A stretch of 64,000 bases of DNA from Brachycybe producta. Lineage: Eukaryota > Arthropoda > Diplopoda > Playtdesmida > Andrognathidae. Below the pieces are notes generated by a model. The model saw only the letters and a program-made list of their open reading frames with translations. It searched no databases and was not told the DNA's origin. Positions within the stretch are counted from its first letter, which is position 1. Each line of letters starts with the position of its first letter. Both the position numbers and the translations under genes were made by a program. The stretch spans positions 17,691 through 81,690 of the forward strand of contig JAUPFP010000203.1 in NCBI GenBank assembly GCA_036925085.1. The letters run 5' to 3'. Shown here in pieces: positions 24,949 to 37,158 of this stretch.

Positions 24949-26120
24949 TTTAAGGTTTCACGTTTAAAGTTGAATGTTTAAGGTTGAATGTTTAAGGTTG
25001 AACGTTTAAGTTTGAACGTTTAAGGTTGAACATTTAAGGTTTCACGTTTAAAGTTTCACGTTTAAGGTTTCACGTTTAAGGTGTCACGTTTAAGGTTGAA
25101 CGTTTAAGGTTGAACGTTTAAGGTTGAACGTTTAAGTTTGAACGTTTAAGATTCTACTTTTAAGCTTTTACGTTTAAGGTTTCACGTTTTATGTTGAACG
25201 TTTAAGGTTTCATGTTTAATGTTTCACGTTTAAGGTTTCACGTTTAAGGTTGAATGTTTAAGGTAGAACGTTTAAGGTTGAACGTTTAAGTTTGAACGTT
25301 TAAGGTCGAACGTTTAAGGTTGAAGGTTTAGGTTGAACGTTTAAGGTTGAACATTTAAGGGTGAACGTTTAAGGGTGAACGTTTAAGGTTGAACGTTTAA
25401 GGTTGAACATTTAAGGTTTCACGTTTAAAGTTTCACGTTTAAAGTTGAACATTTAAGATTTTACGTTTAAGGTTGAACGTTTAAGGTTGAACGTATCAGG
25501 TTGAACATTTTAGGTTTAACGTTTCAGTTTAAACGTTTAAGGTTTCACGTTTAAGTTTCTACTTTTAAGCTTTTACGTTTAAGGTTTCACGTTTTATGTT
25601 GAACGTTTAAGGTTTCATGTTTGATGTTTCACGTTTAAGGTTTCATGTTTAAGGTTGAATGTTTAAGGATGAACGTTTAAGGTTGAACGTTTAAGTTTGA
25701 ACGTTTAAGGTTGAACATTTAAGGTTTCACATTTAAAGTTTCACGTTTAAGGTTTCACGTTTAAGGTGTCACGTTTAAGGTTGAACGTTTAAGGTTGAAC
25801 GTTTAAGGTTGAACGTTTAAGGTTGAACGTTTAAGGTTGAACGTTTAAGGTTGAATGTTTAAGGTCGAACGTTTAAGGTTGAAGGTTTAGGTTGCATTTT
25901 TAAGGTTGAACGTTTAAGGGTGAACGTTTAAAGTTGAACGTTTAAGGTTGAACGTTTAAGGTTGAACGTTTAAGGTTGAACGTTTAAGGTTGAACGTTTA
26001 AGGTTGAACGTTTAAGGTTGAACGTTTAAGGTTGAATGTTTAAGGTCGAACGTTTAAGGTTGAAGGTTTAGGTTGAATGTTTAAGGTTGAACGTTTAAGG
26101 TTGAACGTTTAAGGTTGAAC

Positions 26121-27824
26121 GTATGAGGTTGAACATTTAAGGTTGAAAGTTTAAGTTTGAACGTTTAAGGATGAACATTAAAGGTTTCACGTTTAAAGTT
26201 TCACGTTTAAGGTTTCAAGTTTAAGGTGTCACGTTTAAGATTGAACGTTTAAGGTTGAACGTTTAAGGTTGAACGTTTAAGGTTGAACGTTTAAGGTTGA
26301 ACATTTAAGGTTGAACGTTTAAGGTTGAACATTTAAGGTTGAAGGTTTAGGTTGAACGTTTAAGGTTGAACGTTTAAGGTTGAACGTTTAAGGTTGAACG
26401 TTTAAGGTTGAATGTTTAAGGTTGAACGTTTAAGGTTGAACGTTTAAGGTTGAACGTTTATGGTTGAATGTTTAAGATTGAATGTTTAAGGTTTTATGTT
26501 TAAGGTTGAACGTTTAAGGTTGAACATTTTAGGTTGAACGTTTCAGTTTAAACGTTTAAGGTTTCACGTTTAAGATTCTACTTTTAAGCTTTTACGTTTA
26601 AGGTTTCACGTTTTATGTTGAACGTTTAAGGTTTCATGTTTAATGTTTCACGTTTAAGGTTTCACGTTTAAAGTTGAATGTTTAAGGTTGAATGTTTAAG
26701 GTTGAACGTTTAAGTTTGAACGTTTAAGGTTGAACATTTAAGGTTTCACGTTTAAAGTTTCACGTTTAAGGTTTCACGTTTAAGGTGTCACGTTTAAGGT
26801 TGAACGTTTAAGGTTGAACGTTTAAGGTTGAACGTTTAAGTTTGAACGTTTAAGATTCTACTTTTAAGCTTTTACGTTTAAGGTTTCACGTTTTATGTTG
26901 AACGTTTAAGGTTTCATGTTTAATGTTTCACGTTTAAGGTTTCACGTTTAAGGTTGAATGTTTAAGGTAGAACGTTTAAGGTTGAACGTTTAAGTTTGAA
27001 CGTTTAAGGTCGAACGTTTAAGGTTGAAGGTTTAGGTTGAACGTTTAAGGTTGAACATTTAAGGGTGAACGTTTAAGGGTGAACGTTTAAGGTTGAACGT
27101 TTAAGGTTGAACATTTAAGGTTTCACGTTTAAAGTTTCACGTTTAAAGTTGAACATTTAAGATTTTACGTTTAAGGTTGAACGTTTAAGGTTGAACGTAT
27201 CAGGTTGAACATTTTAGGTTTAACGTTTCAGTTTAAACGTTTAAGGTTTCACGTTTAAGTTTCTACTTTTAAGCTTTTACGTTTAAGGTTTCACGTTTTA
27301 TGTTGAACGTTTAAGGTTTCATGTTTGATGTTTCACGTTTAAGGTTTCATGTTTAAGGTTGAATGTTTAAGGATGAACATTTAAGGTTGAACGTTTAAGT
27401 TTGAACGTTTAAGGTTGAACATTTAAGGTTTCACATTTAAAGTTTCACGTTTAAGGTTTCACGTTTAAGGTGTCACGTTTAAGGTTGAACGTTTAAGGTT
27501 GAACGTTTAAGGTTGAACGTTTAATGTTGAACGTTTAAGGTTGAACGTTTAAGGTTGAATGTTTAAGGTCGAACGTTTAAGGTTGAAGGTTTAGGTTGAA
27601 TTTTTAAGGTTGAACGTTTAAGGGTGAACGTTTAAAGTTGAACGTTTAAGGTTGAACGTTTAAGGTTGAACGTTTAAGGTTGAACGTTTAAGGTTGAACG
27701 TTTAAGGTTGAACGTTTAAGGTTGAACGTTTAAGGTTGAATGTTTAAGGTCGAACGTTTAAGGTTGAAGGTTTAGGTTGAATGTTTAAGGTTGAACGTTT
27801 AAGGGTGAACGTTTAAAGTTGAAC
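26121..27824 (+). repeat. 1.7-kb HOR, copy 2
   Basis: GTATGAGG at 26121 is followed by M1 modules at 26576, 26856 and 27261, each 1,704 bp from its counterpart. The extra 14 bp relative to the first marker interval is one monomer gained between 26121 and 26576. Substitutions between the copies are few, for example GGATGAACG near 25668 against GGATGAACATT near 27372. Confidence 0.85.
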
Positions 27825-28289
27825 GTTTAAGGTTGAACGTTTAAGGTTGAACGTTTAAGGTTGAACGTTTAAGGTTGAACGTTTAAGGTTGAACGTTTAA
27901 GGTTGAACTTTTAAGGTTGAACGTTTAAGGTTGAACGTTTAAGGTTGAACGTTTAAGGTTGAACGTTTAAGGTTGAACTTTTAAGGTTGAACGTTTAAGG
28001 TTGAACGTTTAAGGTTGAACGTTTAAGGTTGAACGTTTAAGGTTGAACGTTTAAGGTTGAACGTTTAAGGTTGAACGTTTAAGGTTGAACGTTTAAGGTT
28101 GAACGTTTAAGGTTGAACGTTTAAGGTTGAACGTTTAAGGTTGAACGTTTAAGGTTGAACGTTTAAGGTTGAACGTTTAAGGTTGAACGTTTAAGGTTGA
28201 ACGTTTAAGGTTGAACGTTTAAGGTTGAACGTTTAAGGTTGAACGTTTAAGGTTGAACGTTTAAGGTTGAACGTTTAAGGTTGAACATT

Positions 28290-30457
28290 TAAGGTTGAAC
28301 GTTTAAGATTGAACGTTTAAGGTTGAATGTTTAAGGTTGAACGTTTAAGGTTGAACGTTTAATTTTGAACGTTTAAGGTTGAACGTTTAAGGTTGAACGT
28401 TTAAGGTTGAACGTTTAAGGTTGAACGTTTAAGGTTGAACGTTTAAGGTTGAACGTTTAAGGTTGAACATTTAAAGTTGAACGTTTAAGATTGAACGTTT
28501 AAGGTTGAACGTTTAAGGTTGAACGTTTAAGGTTGAACGTATAAGGTTGAACGTTTAAGGTTGAACATTTAAGTTTGAACGTTTAAGGTTGAACATTTAA
28601 AGTTTCACGTTTAAAGTTTCACGTTTAAGGTTTCAAGTTTAAGGTTGAACGTTTAAGGTTGAACATTTTAGGTTGAATGTTTAAGGTTGAACATTTAAGG
28701 TTTCACGTTTAAGGTTTTACGTTTAAGGTTGAACGTTTAAGGTTTCACGTTTAAGGTTGAACGTTTAAGGTTGAAAGTTTAAGGTTGAACGTTTAAGGTT
28801 GAACGTTTAAGGTTTCACGTTTAAAGTTTCACGTTTAAGGTTGAAAGTTTAAGGTTGAATGTTGAAGGTTGAACGTTTAAGGTTGAACGTTTAAGGTTGA
28901 ACGTTTAAGGTTGAATGTTTAAGGTTGAATGTTTAAGGTTGAATGTTTAAGGTTGAACGTTTAAGGTTGAACGTATAAGGTTGAACATTTAAGGTTGAAC
29001 GTTTAAGGTTGAAAGTTTAAGGTTGAACGTTTAAGGTTGAACATTTAAGGTTTCACGTTTAAAGTTTCACGTTTAAAGTTGAACATTTAAGATTTTACGT
29101 TTAAGGTTGAACGTTTAAGGTTGAACGTTTACGGTTGAACATTTAAGGTTGAATATTTAAGGTTGAATGTTTAAGGTTGAACGTTTAAGGTTGAACGTAT
29201 CAGGTTGAACATTTTAGGTTTAACGTTTCAGTTTAAACGTTTAAGGTTTCACGTTTAAGTTTCTACTTTTAAGCTTTTACGTTTAAGGTTTCACGTTTTA
29301 TGTTGAACGTTTAAGGTTTCATGTTTGATGTTTCACGTTTAAGGTTTCACGTTTAAGGTTGAATGTTTAAGGTTGAACATTTAACGTTGAACGTTTAAGT
29401 TTAAACGTTTAAGGTTGAACATTTAAGGTTTCACGTTTAAAGTTTCACGTTTAAGGTTTCACGTTTAAGGTGTCACGTTTAAGGTTGAACGTTTAAGGTT
29501 TAACGTTTAAGGTTGAACGTTTAAGATTCTACTTTTAAGCTTTTACGTTTAAGGTTTCACGTTTTATGTTGAACGTTTAAGTTTTCATGTTTAATGTTTC
29601 ACGTTTAAGGTTTCACGTTTAAGGTTGAATGTTTAAGGTTGAACGTTTAAGGTTGAACGTTTAAGTTTGAACGTTTAAGGTTGAACGTTTAAGGGTGAAC
29701 GTTTAAAGTTGAACGTTTAAGGTTTCACGTTTAAGGTGTCACGTTTAAGGTTGAACGTTTAAGGTTGAACGTTTAAGGTTGAACGTTTAAGGTTGAACGT
29801 TTAAGGTTGAACGTTTAAGGTTGAATGTTTAAGGTCGAACGTTTAAGGTTGAAGGTTTAGGTTGAATGTTTAAGGTTGAACGTTTAAGGGTGAACGTTTA
29901 AAGTTGAACGTTTAAGGTTGAACGTTTAAGGTTGAACGTTTAAGGTTGAACGTTTAAGGTTGAACGTTTAAGGTTGAATGTTTAAGGTCGAACGTTTAAG
30001 GTTGAAGGTTTAGGTTGAATGTTTAAGGTTGAACGTTTAAGGGTGAACGTTTAAAGTTGAACGTTTAAGGTTGAACGTTTAAGGTTGAACGTTTAAGGTT
30101 GAACGTTTAAGGTTGAACGTTTAAGGTTGAACGTTTAAGGTTGAACGTTTAAGGTTGAACGTTTAAGGTTGAACGTTTAAGGTTGAACATTTAAGGTTGA
30201 ACGTTTAAGGTTGAACGTTTAAGGTTGAACGTTTAAGGTTGAACGTTTAAGGTTGAACGTTTAAGGTTGAACGTTTAAGGTTGAACGTTTAAGGTTGAAC
30301 GTTTAAGGTTGAACGTTTAAGGTTGAACGTTTAAGGTTGAACGTTTAAGGTTGAACGTTTAAGGTTGAACGTTTAAGGTTGAACGTTTAAGGTTGAACGT
30401 TTAAGGTTGAACGTTTAAGGTTGAACGTTTAAGGTTGAACGTTTAAGGTTGAACATT
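28290..30457 (+). repeat. ~2,154-bp HOR, copy 1
   Basis: Markers GATTGAAC (28307), M1b (29261) and M1a (29527) all recur in the next block at +2,168, +2,154 and +2,154 bp. The 266-bp spacing between M1b and M1a is the same in both copies. The block also holds the GTTGAAGG monomer near 28862 and GAATATTT near 29152. Limits are approximate because pure type A runs flank the block. Confidence 0.8.
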
Positions 30458-32600
30458 TAAGGTTGAACGTTTAAGATTGAACGTTTAAGGTTGAACGTTT
30501 AAGGTTGAACGTTTAAGGTTGAACGTTTAATTTTGAACGTTTAAGGTTGAACGTTTAAGGTTGAACGTTTAAGGTTGAACGTTTAAGGTTGAACGTTTAA
30601 GGTTGAACGTTTAAGGTTGAACATTTAAAGTTGAACGTTTAAGATTGAACGTTTAAGGTTGAACGTTTAAGGTTGAACGTTTAAGGTTGAACGTATAAGG
30701 TTGAACGTTTAAGGTTGAACATTTAAGTTTGAACGTTTAAGGTTGAACATTTAAAGTTTCACGTTTAAAGTTTCACGTTTAAGGTTTCAAGTTTAAGGTT
30801 GAACGTTTAAGGTTGAACATTTTAGGTTGAATGTTTAAGGTTGAACATTTAAGGTTTCACGTTTAAGGTTTTACGTTTAAGGTTGAACGTTTAAGGTTTC
30901 ACGTTTAAGGTTGAACGTTTAAGGTTGAAAGTTTAAGGTTGAACGTTTAAGGTTGAACGTTTAAGGTTTCACGTTTAAAGTTTCACGTTTAAGGTTGAAA
31001 GTTTAAGGTTGAATGTTGAAGGTTGAACGTTTAAGGTTGAACGTTTAAGGTTGAACGTTTAAGGTTGAATGTTTAAGGTTGAATGTTTAAGGTTGAATGT
31101 TTAAGGTTGAACGTTTAAGGTTGAACGTATAAGGTTGAACATTTAAGGTTGAACGTTTAAGGTTGAAAGTTTAAGGTTGAACGTTTAAGGTTGAACATTT
31201 AAGGTTTCACGTTTAAAGTTTCACGTTTAAAGTTGAACATTTAAGATTTTACGTTTAAGGTTGAACGTTTAAGGTTGAACGTTTACGGTTGAACATTTAA
31301 GGTTGAATATTTAAGGTTGAATGTTTAAGGTTGAACGTTTAAGGTTGAACGTATCAGGTTGAACATTTTAGGTTTAACGTTTCAGTTTAAACGTTTAAGG
31401 TTTCACGTTTAAGTTTCTACTTTTAAGCTTTTACGTTTAAGGTTTCACGTTTTATGTTGAACGTTTAAGGTTTCATGTTTGATGTTTCACGTTTAAGGTT
31501 TCACGTTTAAGGTTGAATGTTTAAGGTTGAACATTTAACGTTGAATGTTTAAGTTTAAACGTTTAAGGTTGAACATTTAAGGTTTCACGTTTAAAGTTTC
31601 ACGTTTAAGGTTTCACGTTTAAGGTGTCACGTTTAAGGTTGAACGTTTAAGGTTTAACGTTTAAGGTTGAACGTTTAAGATTCTACTTTTAAGCTTTTAC
31701 GTTTAAGGTTTCACGTTTTATGTTGAACGTTTAAGGTTTCATGTTTAATGTTTCACGTTTAAGGTTTCACGTTTAAGGTTGAATGTTTAAGGTTGAACGT
31801 TTAAGGTTGAACGTTTAAGTTTGAACGTTTAAGGTTGAACGTTTAAGGGTGAACGTTTAAAGTTGAACGTTTAAGGTTTCACGTTTAAGGTGTCACGTTT
31901 AAGGTTGAACGTTTAAGGTTGAACGTTTAAGGTTGAACGTTTAAGGTTGAACGTTTAAGGTTGAACGTTTAAGGTTGAATGTTTAAGGTCGAACGTTTAA
32001 GGTTGAAGGTTTAGGTTGAATGTTTAAGGTTGAACGTTTAAGGTGTGAACGTTTAAAGTTGAACGTTTAAGGTTGAACGTTTAAGGTTGAACGTTTAAGG
32101 TTGAACGTTTAAGGTTGAACGTTTAAGGTTGAACGTTTAAGGTTGAATGTTTAAGGTCGAACGTTTAAGGTTGAAGGTTTAGGTTGAATGTTTAAGGTTG
32201 AACGTTTAAGGGTGAACGTTTAAAGTTGAACGTTTAAGGTTGAACGTTTAAGGTTGAACGTTTAAGGTTGAACGTTTAAGGTTGAACGTTTAAGGTTGAA
32301 CGTTTAAGGTTGAACGTTTAAGGTTGAACGTTTAAGGTTGAACGTTTAAGGTTGAACGTTTAAGGTTGAACGTTTAAGGTTGAACGTTTAAGGTTGAACG
32401 TTTAAGGTTGAACGTTTAAGGTTGAACGTTTAAGGTTGAACGTTTAAGGTTGAACGTTTAAGGTTGAACGTTTAAGGTTGAACGTTTAAGGTTGAACGTT
32501 TAAGGTTGAACGTTTAAGGTTGAACGTTTAAGGTTGAACGTTTAAGGTTGAACGTTTAAGGTTCAACGTTTAAGGTTGAACGTTTAAGGTTGAACGTTTA
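30458..32600 (+). repeat. ~2,154-bp HOR, copy 2
   Basis: Same order as the previous block: GATTGAAC at 30475, M1b at 31415 and M1a at 31681. A 1-bp insertion (GGTGTGAACG near 32043) is private to this copy; the left copy has GGGTGAACG. Confidence 0.8.
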
Positions 32601-35600
32601 AGGTTGAACGTTTAAGGTTGAACGTTTAAGGTTGAACGTTTAAGGTTGAACGTTTAAGGTTGAACGTTTAATTTTGAACGTTTAAGGTTGAACGTTTAAG
32701 GTTGAACGTTTAAGGTTGAACGTTTAAGGTTGAACGTTTAAGGTTGAACGTTTAAGGTTGAACGTTTAAGGTTGAACGTTTAAGGTTGAACATTTAAAGT
32801 TGAACGTTTAAGATTGAACGTTTAAGGTTGAACGTTTAAGGTTGAACGTTTAAGGTTGAACGTATAAGGTTGAACGTTTAAGGTTGAACGTTTAAGTTTG
32901 AACGTTTAAGGTTGAACATTTAAAGTTTCACGTTTAAAGTTTCACGTTTAAGGTTTCAAGTTTAAGGTGTCACGTTTAAGATTGAACGTTTAAGGTTGAA
33001 CTTTTAAGGTTGAACGTTTAAGGTTGAACGTTTAAGGTTGAACGTTTAAGGTTGAAGGTTTAGGTTGAACGTTTAAGGTTGAACGTTTAAGGTTGAACGT
33101 TTAAGGTTGAAGGTTTAGGTTGAACGTTTAAGGTTGAACGTTTAAGGTTGAACGTTTAAGGTTGAACGTTTAAGGTTGAACGTTTTAGGTTGAACGTTTA
33201 AGGTTGAACATTTAAGGTTGAACGTTTATGGTTGAACGCTTAAGATTGAACGTTTAAGGTTTCACGTTTAAGGTTGAACGTTTAAGGTTGAACATTTTAG
33301 GTTGAATGTTTAAGGTTGAACATTTAAGGTTTCACGTTTAAGGTTTTACGTTTAAGATTGAACGTTTAAGGTTTCACATTTAAGGTTGAACGTTTAAGGT
33401 TGAACATTTAAAGTTGAACGTTTAAGATTGAACGTTTAAGGTTCAACGTTTAAGGTTGAACGTTTAAGGTTGAACGTATAAGGTTGAACGTTTAAGGTTG
33501 AACGTTTAAGTTTGAACGTTTAAGGTTGAACATTTAAAGTTTCACGTTTAAAGTTTCACGTTTAAGGTTTCAAGTTTAAGGTGTCACGTTTAAGATTGAA
33601 CGTTTAAGGTTGAACTTTTAAGGTTGAACGTTTAAGGTTGAACGTTTAAGGTTGAACGTTTAAGGTTGAACGTTTAAGGTTGAACGTTTAAGGTTGAAGG
33701 TTTAGGTTGAACGTTTAAGGTTGAACGTTTAAGGTTGAACGTTTAAGGTTGAAGGTTTAGGTTGAACGTTTAAGGTTGAACAATTAAGGTTGAACGTTTA
33801 AGGTTGAACGTTTTAGGTTGAACGTTTAAGGTTGAACATTTAAGGTTGAACGTTTATGGTTGAACGCTTAAGATTGAACGTTTAAGGTTTCACGTTTAAG
33901 GTTGAACGTTTAAGGTTGAACATTTTAGGTTGAATGTTTAAGGTTGAACATTTAAGGTTTCACGTTTAAGGTTTTACGTTTAAGGTTGAACATTTAAGGT
34001 TTCACGTTTAAGGTTGAACGTTTAAGGTTGAAAGTTTAAGGTTGAACGTTTAAGGTTGAACGTTTAAGGTTTCACGTTTAAAGTTTCACGTTTAAGGTTG
34101 AAAGTTTAAGGTTGAATGTTGAAGGTTGAACGTTTAAGGTTGAACGTTTAAGGTTGAACGTTTAAGGTTGAACGTTTAAGGTTGAATGTTTAAGGTTGAA
34201 TGTTTAAGGTTGAATGTTTAAGGTTGAACGTTTAAGGTTGAACGTATAAGGTTGAACGTTTAAGGTTGAACGTTTAAGGTTGAAAGTTTAAGGTTGAACG
34301 TTTAAGGTTGAACATTTAAGGTTTCACGTTTAAAGTTTCACGTTTAAGGTTGAACATTTAAGATTTTACGTTTAAGGTTGAAAGTTTAAGGTTGAACGTT
34401 TACGGTTGAACATTTAAGGTTGAATATTTAAGGTTGAATATTTAAGGTTGAACGTTTAAGGTTGAACGTTTAAGGTTGAACGTATCAGGTTGAACATTTT
34501 ATGTTGAACGTTTCAGTTTAAACGTTTAAGGTTTCACGTTTAAGTTTCTACTTTTAAGCTTTTACGTTTAAGGTTTCACGTTTTATGTTGAACGTTTAAG
34601 GTTTCATGTTTGATGTTTCACGTTTAAGGTTTCACGTTTAAGGTTGAATGTTTAAGGTTGAACGTTTAAGGTTGAACGTTTAAGTTTGAACGTTTAAGGT
34701 TGAACATTTAAGGTTTCACGTTTAAAGTTTCACGTTTAAGGTTTCACGTTTAAGGTGTCACGTTTAAGGTTGAACTTTTAAGGTTTAACGTTTAAGGTTG
34801 AACGTTTAAGATTCTACTTTTAAGCTTTTACGTTTAAGGTTTCACGTTTTATGTTGAACATTTAAGGTTTCATGTTTAATGTTTCACGTTTAAGGTTTCA
34901 CGTTTAAGGTTGAATGTTTAAGGTTGAACGTTTAAGTTTGAACGTTTAAGGTTGAACATTTAAGGTTTCACGTTTAAAGTTTCACGTTTAAGGTTTCACG
35001 TTTAAGGTTGAACGTTTAAGGTTGAACGTTTAAGGTTGAACGTTTAAGGTTGAACGTTTAAGGTTGAATGTTTAAGGTCGAACGTTTAAGATTAAAGGTT
35101 TAGGTTGAATGTTTAAGGTTGAACGTTTAAGGGTGAACATTTAAAGTTGAACGTTTAAGGTTGAACGTTTAAAGTTGAACGTTTAAGGTTGAACGTTTAA
35201 GGTTGAACGTTTAAGGTTGAACGTATAAGGTTGAACGTTTAAGGTTGAACGTTTAAGTTTGAACGTTTAAGGTTGAACATTTAAAGTTTCACGTTTAAAG
35301 TTTCACGTTTAAGGTTTCAAGTTTAAGGTGTCACGTTTAAGATTGAACGTTTAAGGTTGAACTTTTAAGGTTGAACGTTTAAGGTTGAACGTTTAAGGTT
35401 GAACGTTTAAGGTTGAAGGTTTAGGTTGAACGTTTAAGGTTGAACGTTTAAGGTTGAACGTTTAAGGTTGAAGGTTTAGGTTGAACGTTTAAGGTTGAAC
35501 AATTAAGGTTGAACGTTTAAGGTTGAACGTTTAAGGTTGAACGTTTTAGGTTGAACGTTTAAGGTTGAACATTTAAGGTTGAACGTTTATGGTTGAACGC

Positions 35601-36848
35601 TTAAGATTGAACGTTTAAGGTTTCACGTTTAAGGTTGAACGTTTAAGGTTGAACATTTTAGGTTGAATGTTTAAGGTTGAACATTTAAGGTTTCACGTTT
35701 AAGGTTTTACGTTTAAGGTTGAACGTTTAAGGTTTCACGTTTAAGGTTGAACGTTTAAGGTTGAAAGTTTAAGGTTGAACGTTTAAGGTTGAACGTTTAA
35801 GGTTTCACGTTTAAAGTTTCACGTTTAAGGTTGAAAGTTTAAGGTTGAATGTTGAAGGTTGAACTTTTAAGGTTGAACGTTTAAGGTTGAACGTTTAAGG
35901 TTGAATGTTTAAGGTTGAATGTTTAAGGTTGAATGTTTAAGGTTGAACATTTAAGGTTGAACGTATAAGGTTGAACGTTTAAGGTTGAACGTTTAAGGTT
36001 GAAAGTTTAAGGTTGAACGTTTAAGGTTGAACATTTAAGGTTTCACGTTTAAAGTTTCACGTTTAAGGTTGAACATTTAAGATTTTACGTTTAAGGTTGA
36101 ACGTTTAAGGTTGAACGTTTACGGTTGAACGTTTAAGGTTGAACGTTTAAGTTTGAACGTTTAAGGTTGAACATTTAAGGTTTCACGTTTAAAGTTTCAC
36201 GTTTAAGGTTTCACGTTTAAGGTGTCACGTTTAAGGTTGAACTTTTAAGGTTTAACGTTTAAGGTTGAACGTTTAAGATTCTACTTTTAAGCTTTTACGT
36301 TTAAGGTTTCACGTTTTATGTTGAACGTTTAAGGTTTCATGTTTAATGTTTCACGTTTAAGGTTTCACGTTTAAGGTTGAATGTTTAAGGTTGAACGTTT
36401 AAGTTTGAACGTTTAAGGTTGAACATTTAAGGTTTCACGTTTGAAGTTTCACGTTTAAGGTTTCACGTTTAAGGTGTCACGTTTAAGGTTGAACGTTTAA
36501 GGTTGAACGTTTAAGGTTGAACGTTTAAGGTTGAACGTTTAAGGTTGAACGTTTAAGGTTGAATGTTTAAGGTCGAACGTTTAAGGTTGAAGGTTTAGGT
36601 TGAATGTTTAAGGTTGAACGTTTAAGGGTGAACGTTTAAAGTTGAACGTTTAAGGTTGAACGTTTAAAGTTGAACATTTAAGGTTGAACGTTTAAGGTTG
36701 AACGTTTAAGGTTGAACGTTTAAGGTTGAATGTTTAAGGTTGAACGTTTAAGGTTGAAGGTTTAGGTTGAACGTTTAAGGGTGAACGTTTAAAGTTGAAC
36801 GTTTAAGGTTGAACGTTTAAGGTTGAACATTTAAGGTTGAACGTTTAA
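32601..36848 (+). repeat. Rearranged third unit with internal duplications
   Basis: This begins like the 2,154-bp unit but is enlarged. M3 (GAACGCTTAAGATTG) appears three times (33234, 33862, 35595), GAACAATTAAGG twice (near 33778 and 35506), M1b once (34556) and M1a twice (34812, 36279). The 628-bp step between the first two M3 copies and the 1,467-bp step between the two M1a copies indicate nested duplications. The M1b to M1a distance is 256 bp here against 266 bp in the previous units. Confidence 0.75.
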
Positions 36849-37158
36849 GATTTAACGTTTAAGGTTGAACGTTTAAGGTTGAACATTTAAGGTTGAACGT
36901 TTAAGCTTTTACGTTTAAGGTTTCACGTTTAAATTTGAACGTTTAAGGTTTTACGTTTAAGGTTGAATGTTTAATGTTGAACGTTTAAGGTTGAACGTTT
37001 AAGGTACAACATTTAAGGTTGAACGTTTAAGGTTGAACGTTTAAGGTTGAATGTTTAAGGTTGAATGTTTAAGGTTGAATGTTTAATGTTGAACATTTAA
37101 TGTTGAACATTTAAGGTTGAACGTTTAAGGTTTCACGTTTAAGGTTGAACGTTTCAGG
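36849..37158 (+). repeat. Module M2, copy 1
   Basis: M2 is about 310 bp of consecutive diverged monomers. It runs from GATTTAACG, through AAGCTTTTACG, TTTAAATTTGAACG and GGTACAACATTT (always 154 bp from the start), and a triple GAATG / double TTGAACATTTAATG stretch, to GTTTCAGG (302 bp from the start). It occurs seven times, all right of 36.8 kb. A HindIII site (AAGCTT) and a DraI site (TTTAAA) lie inside. Confidence 0.88.

Larger units (their letters stand above)
24431..26120 (+). repeat. 1.7-kb HOR, copy 1
   Basis: This copy starts at the marker GTATGAGG (24431) and contains three M1 modules (TTCTAC at 24872, 25152, 25557). All three recur 1,704 bp later, as does GAAGGTTTAGG near 25887. 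The marker-to-marker length is 1,690 bp. It is not a multiple of 14 because of 13-bp GAAGGTTTAGG monomers. A TTGCATTTTT monomer at 25892 is private to this copy (TTGAATTTTT in copy 2). Confidence 0.85.
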
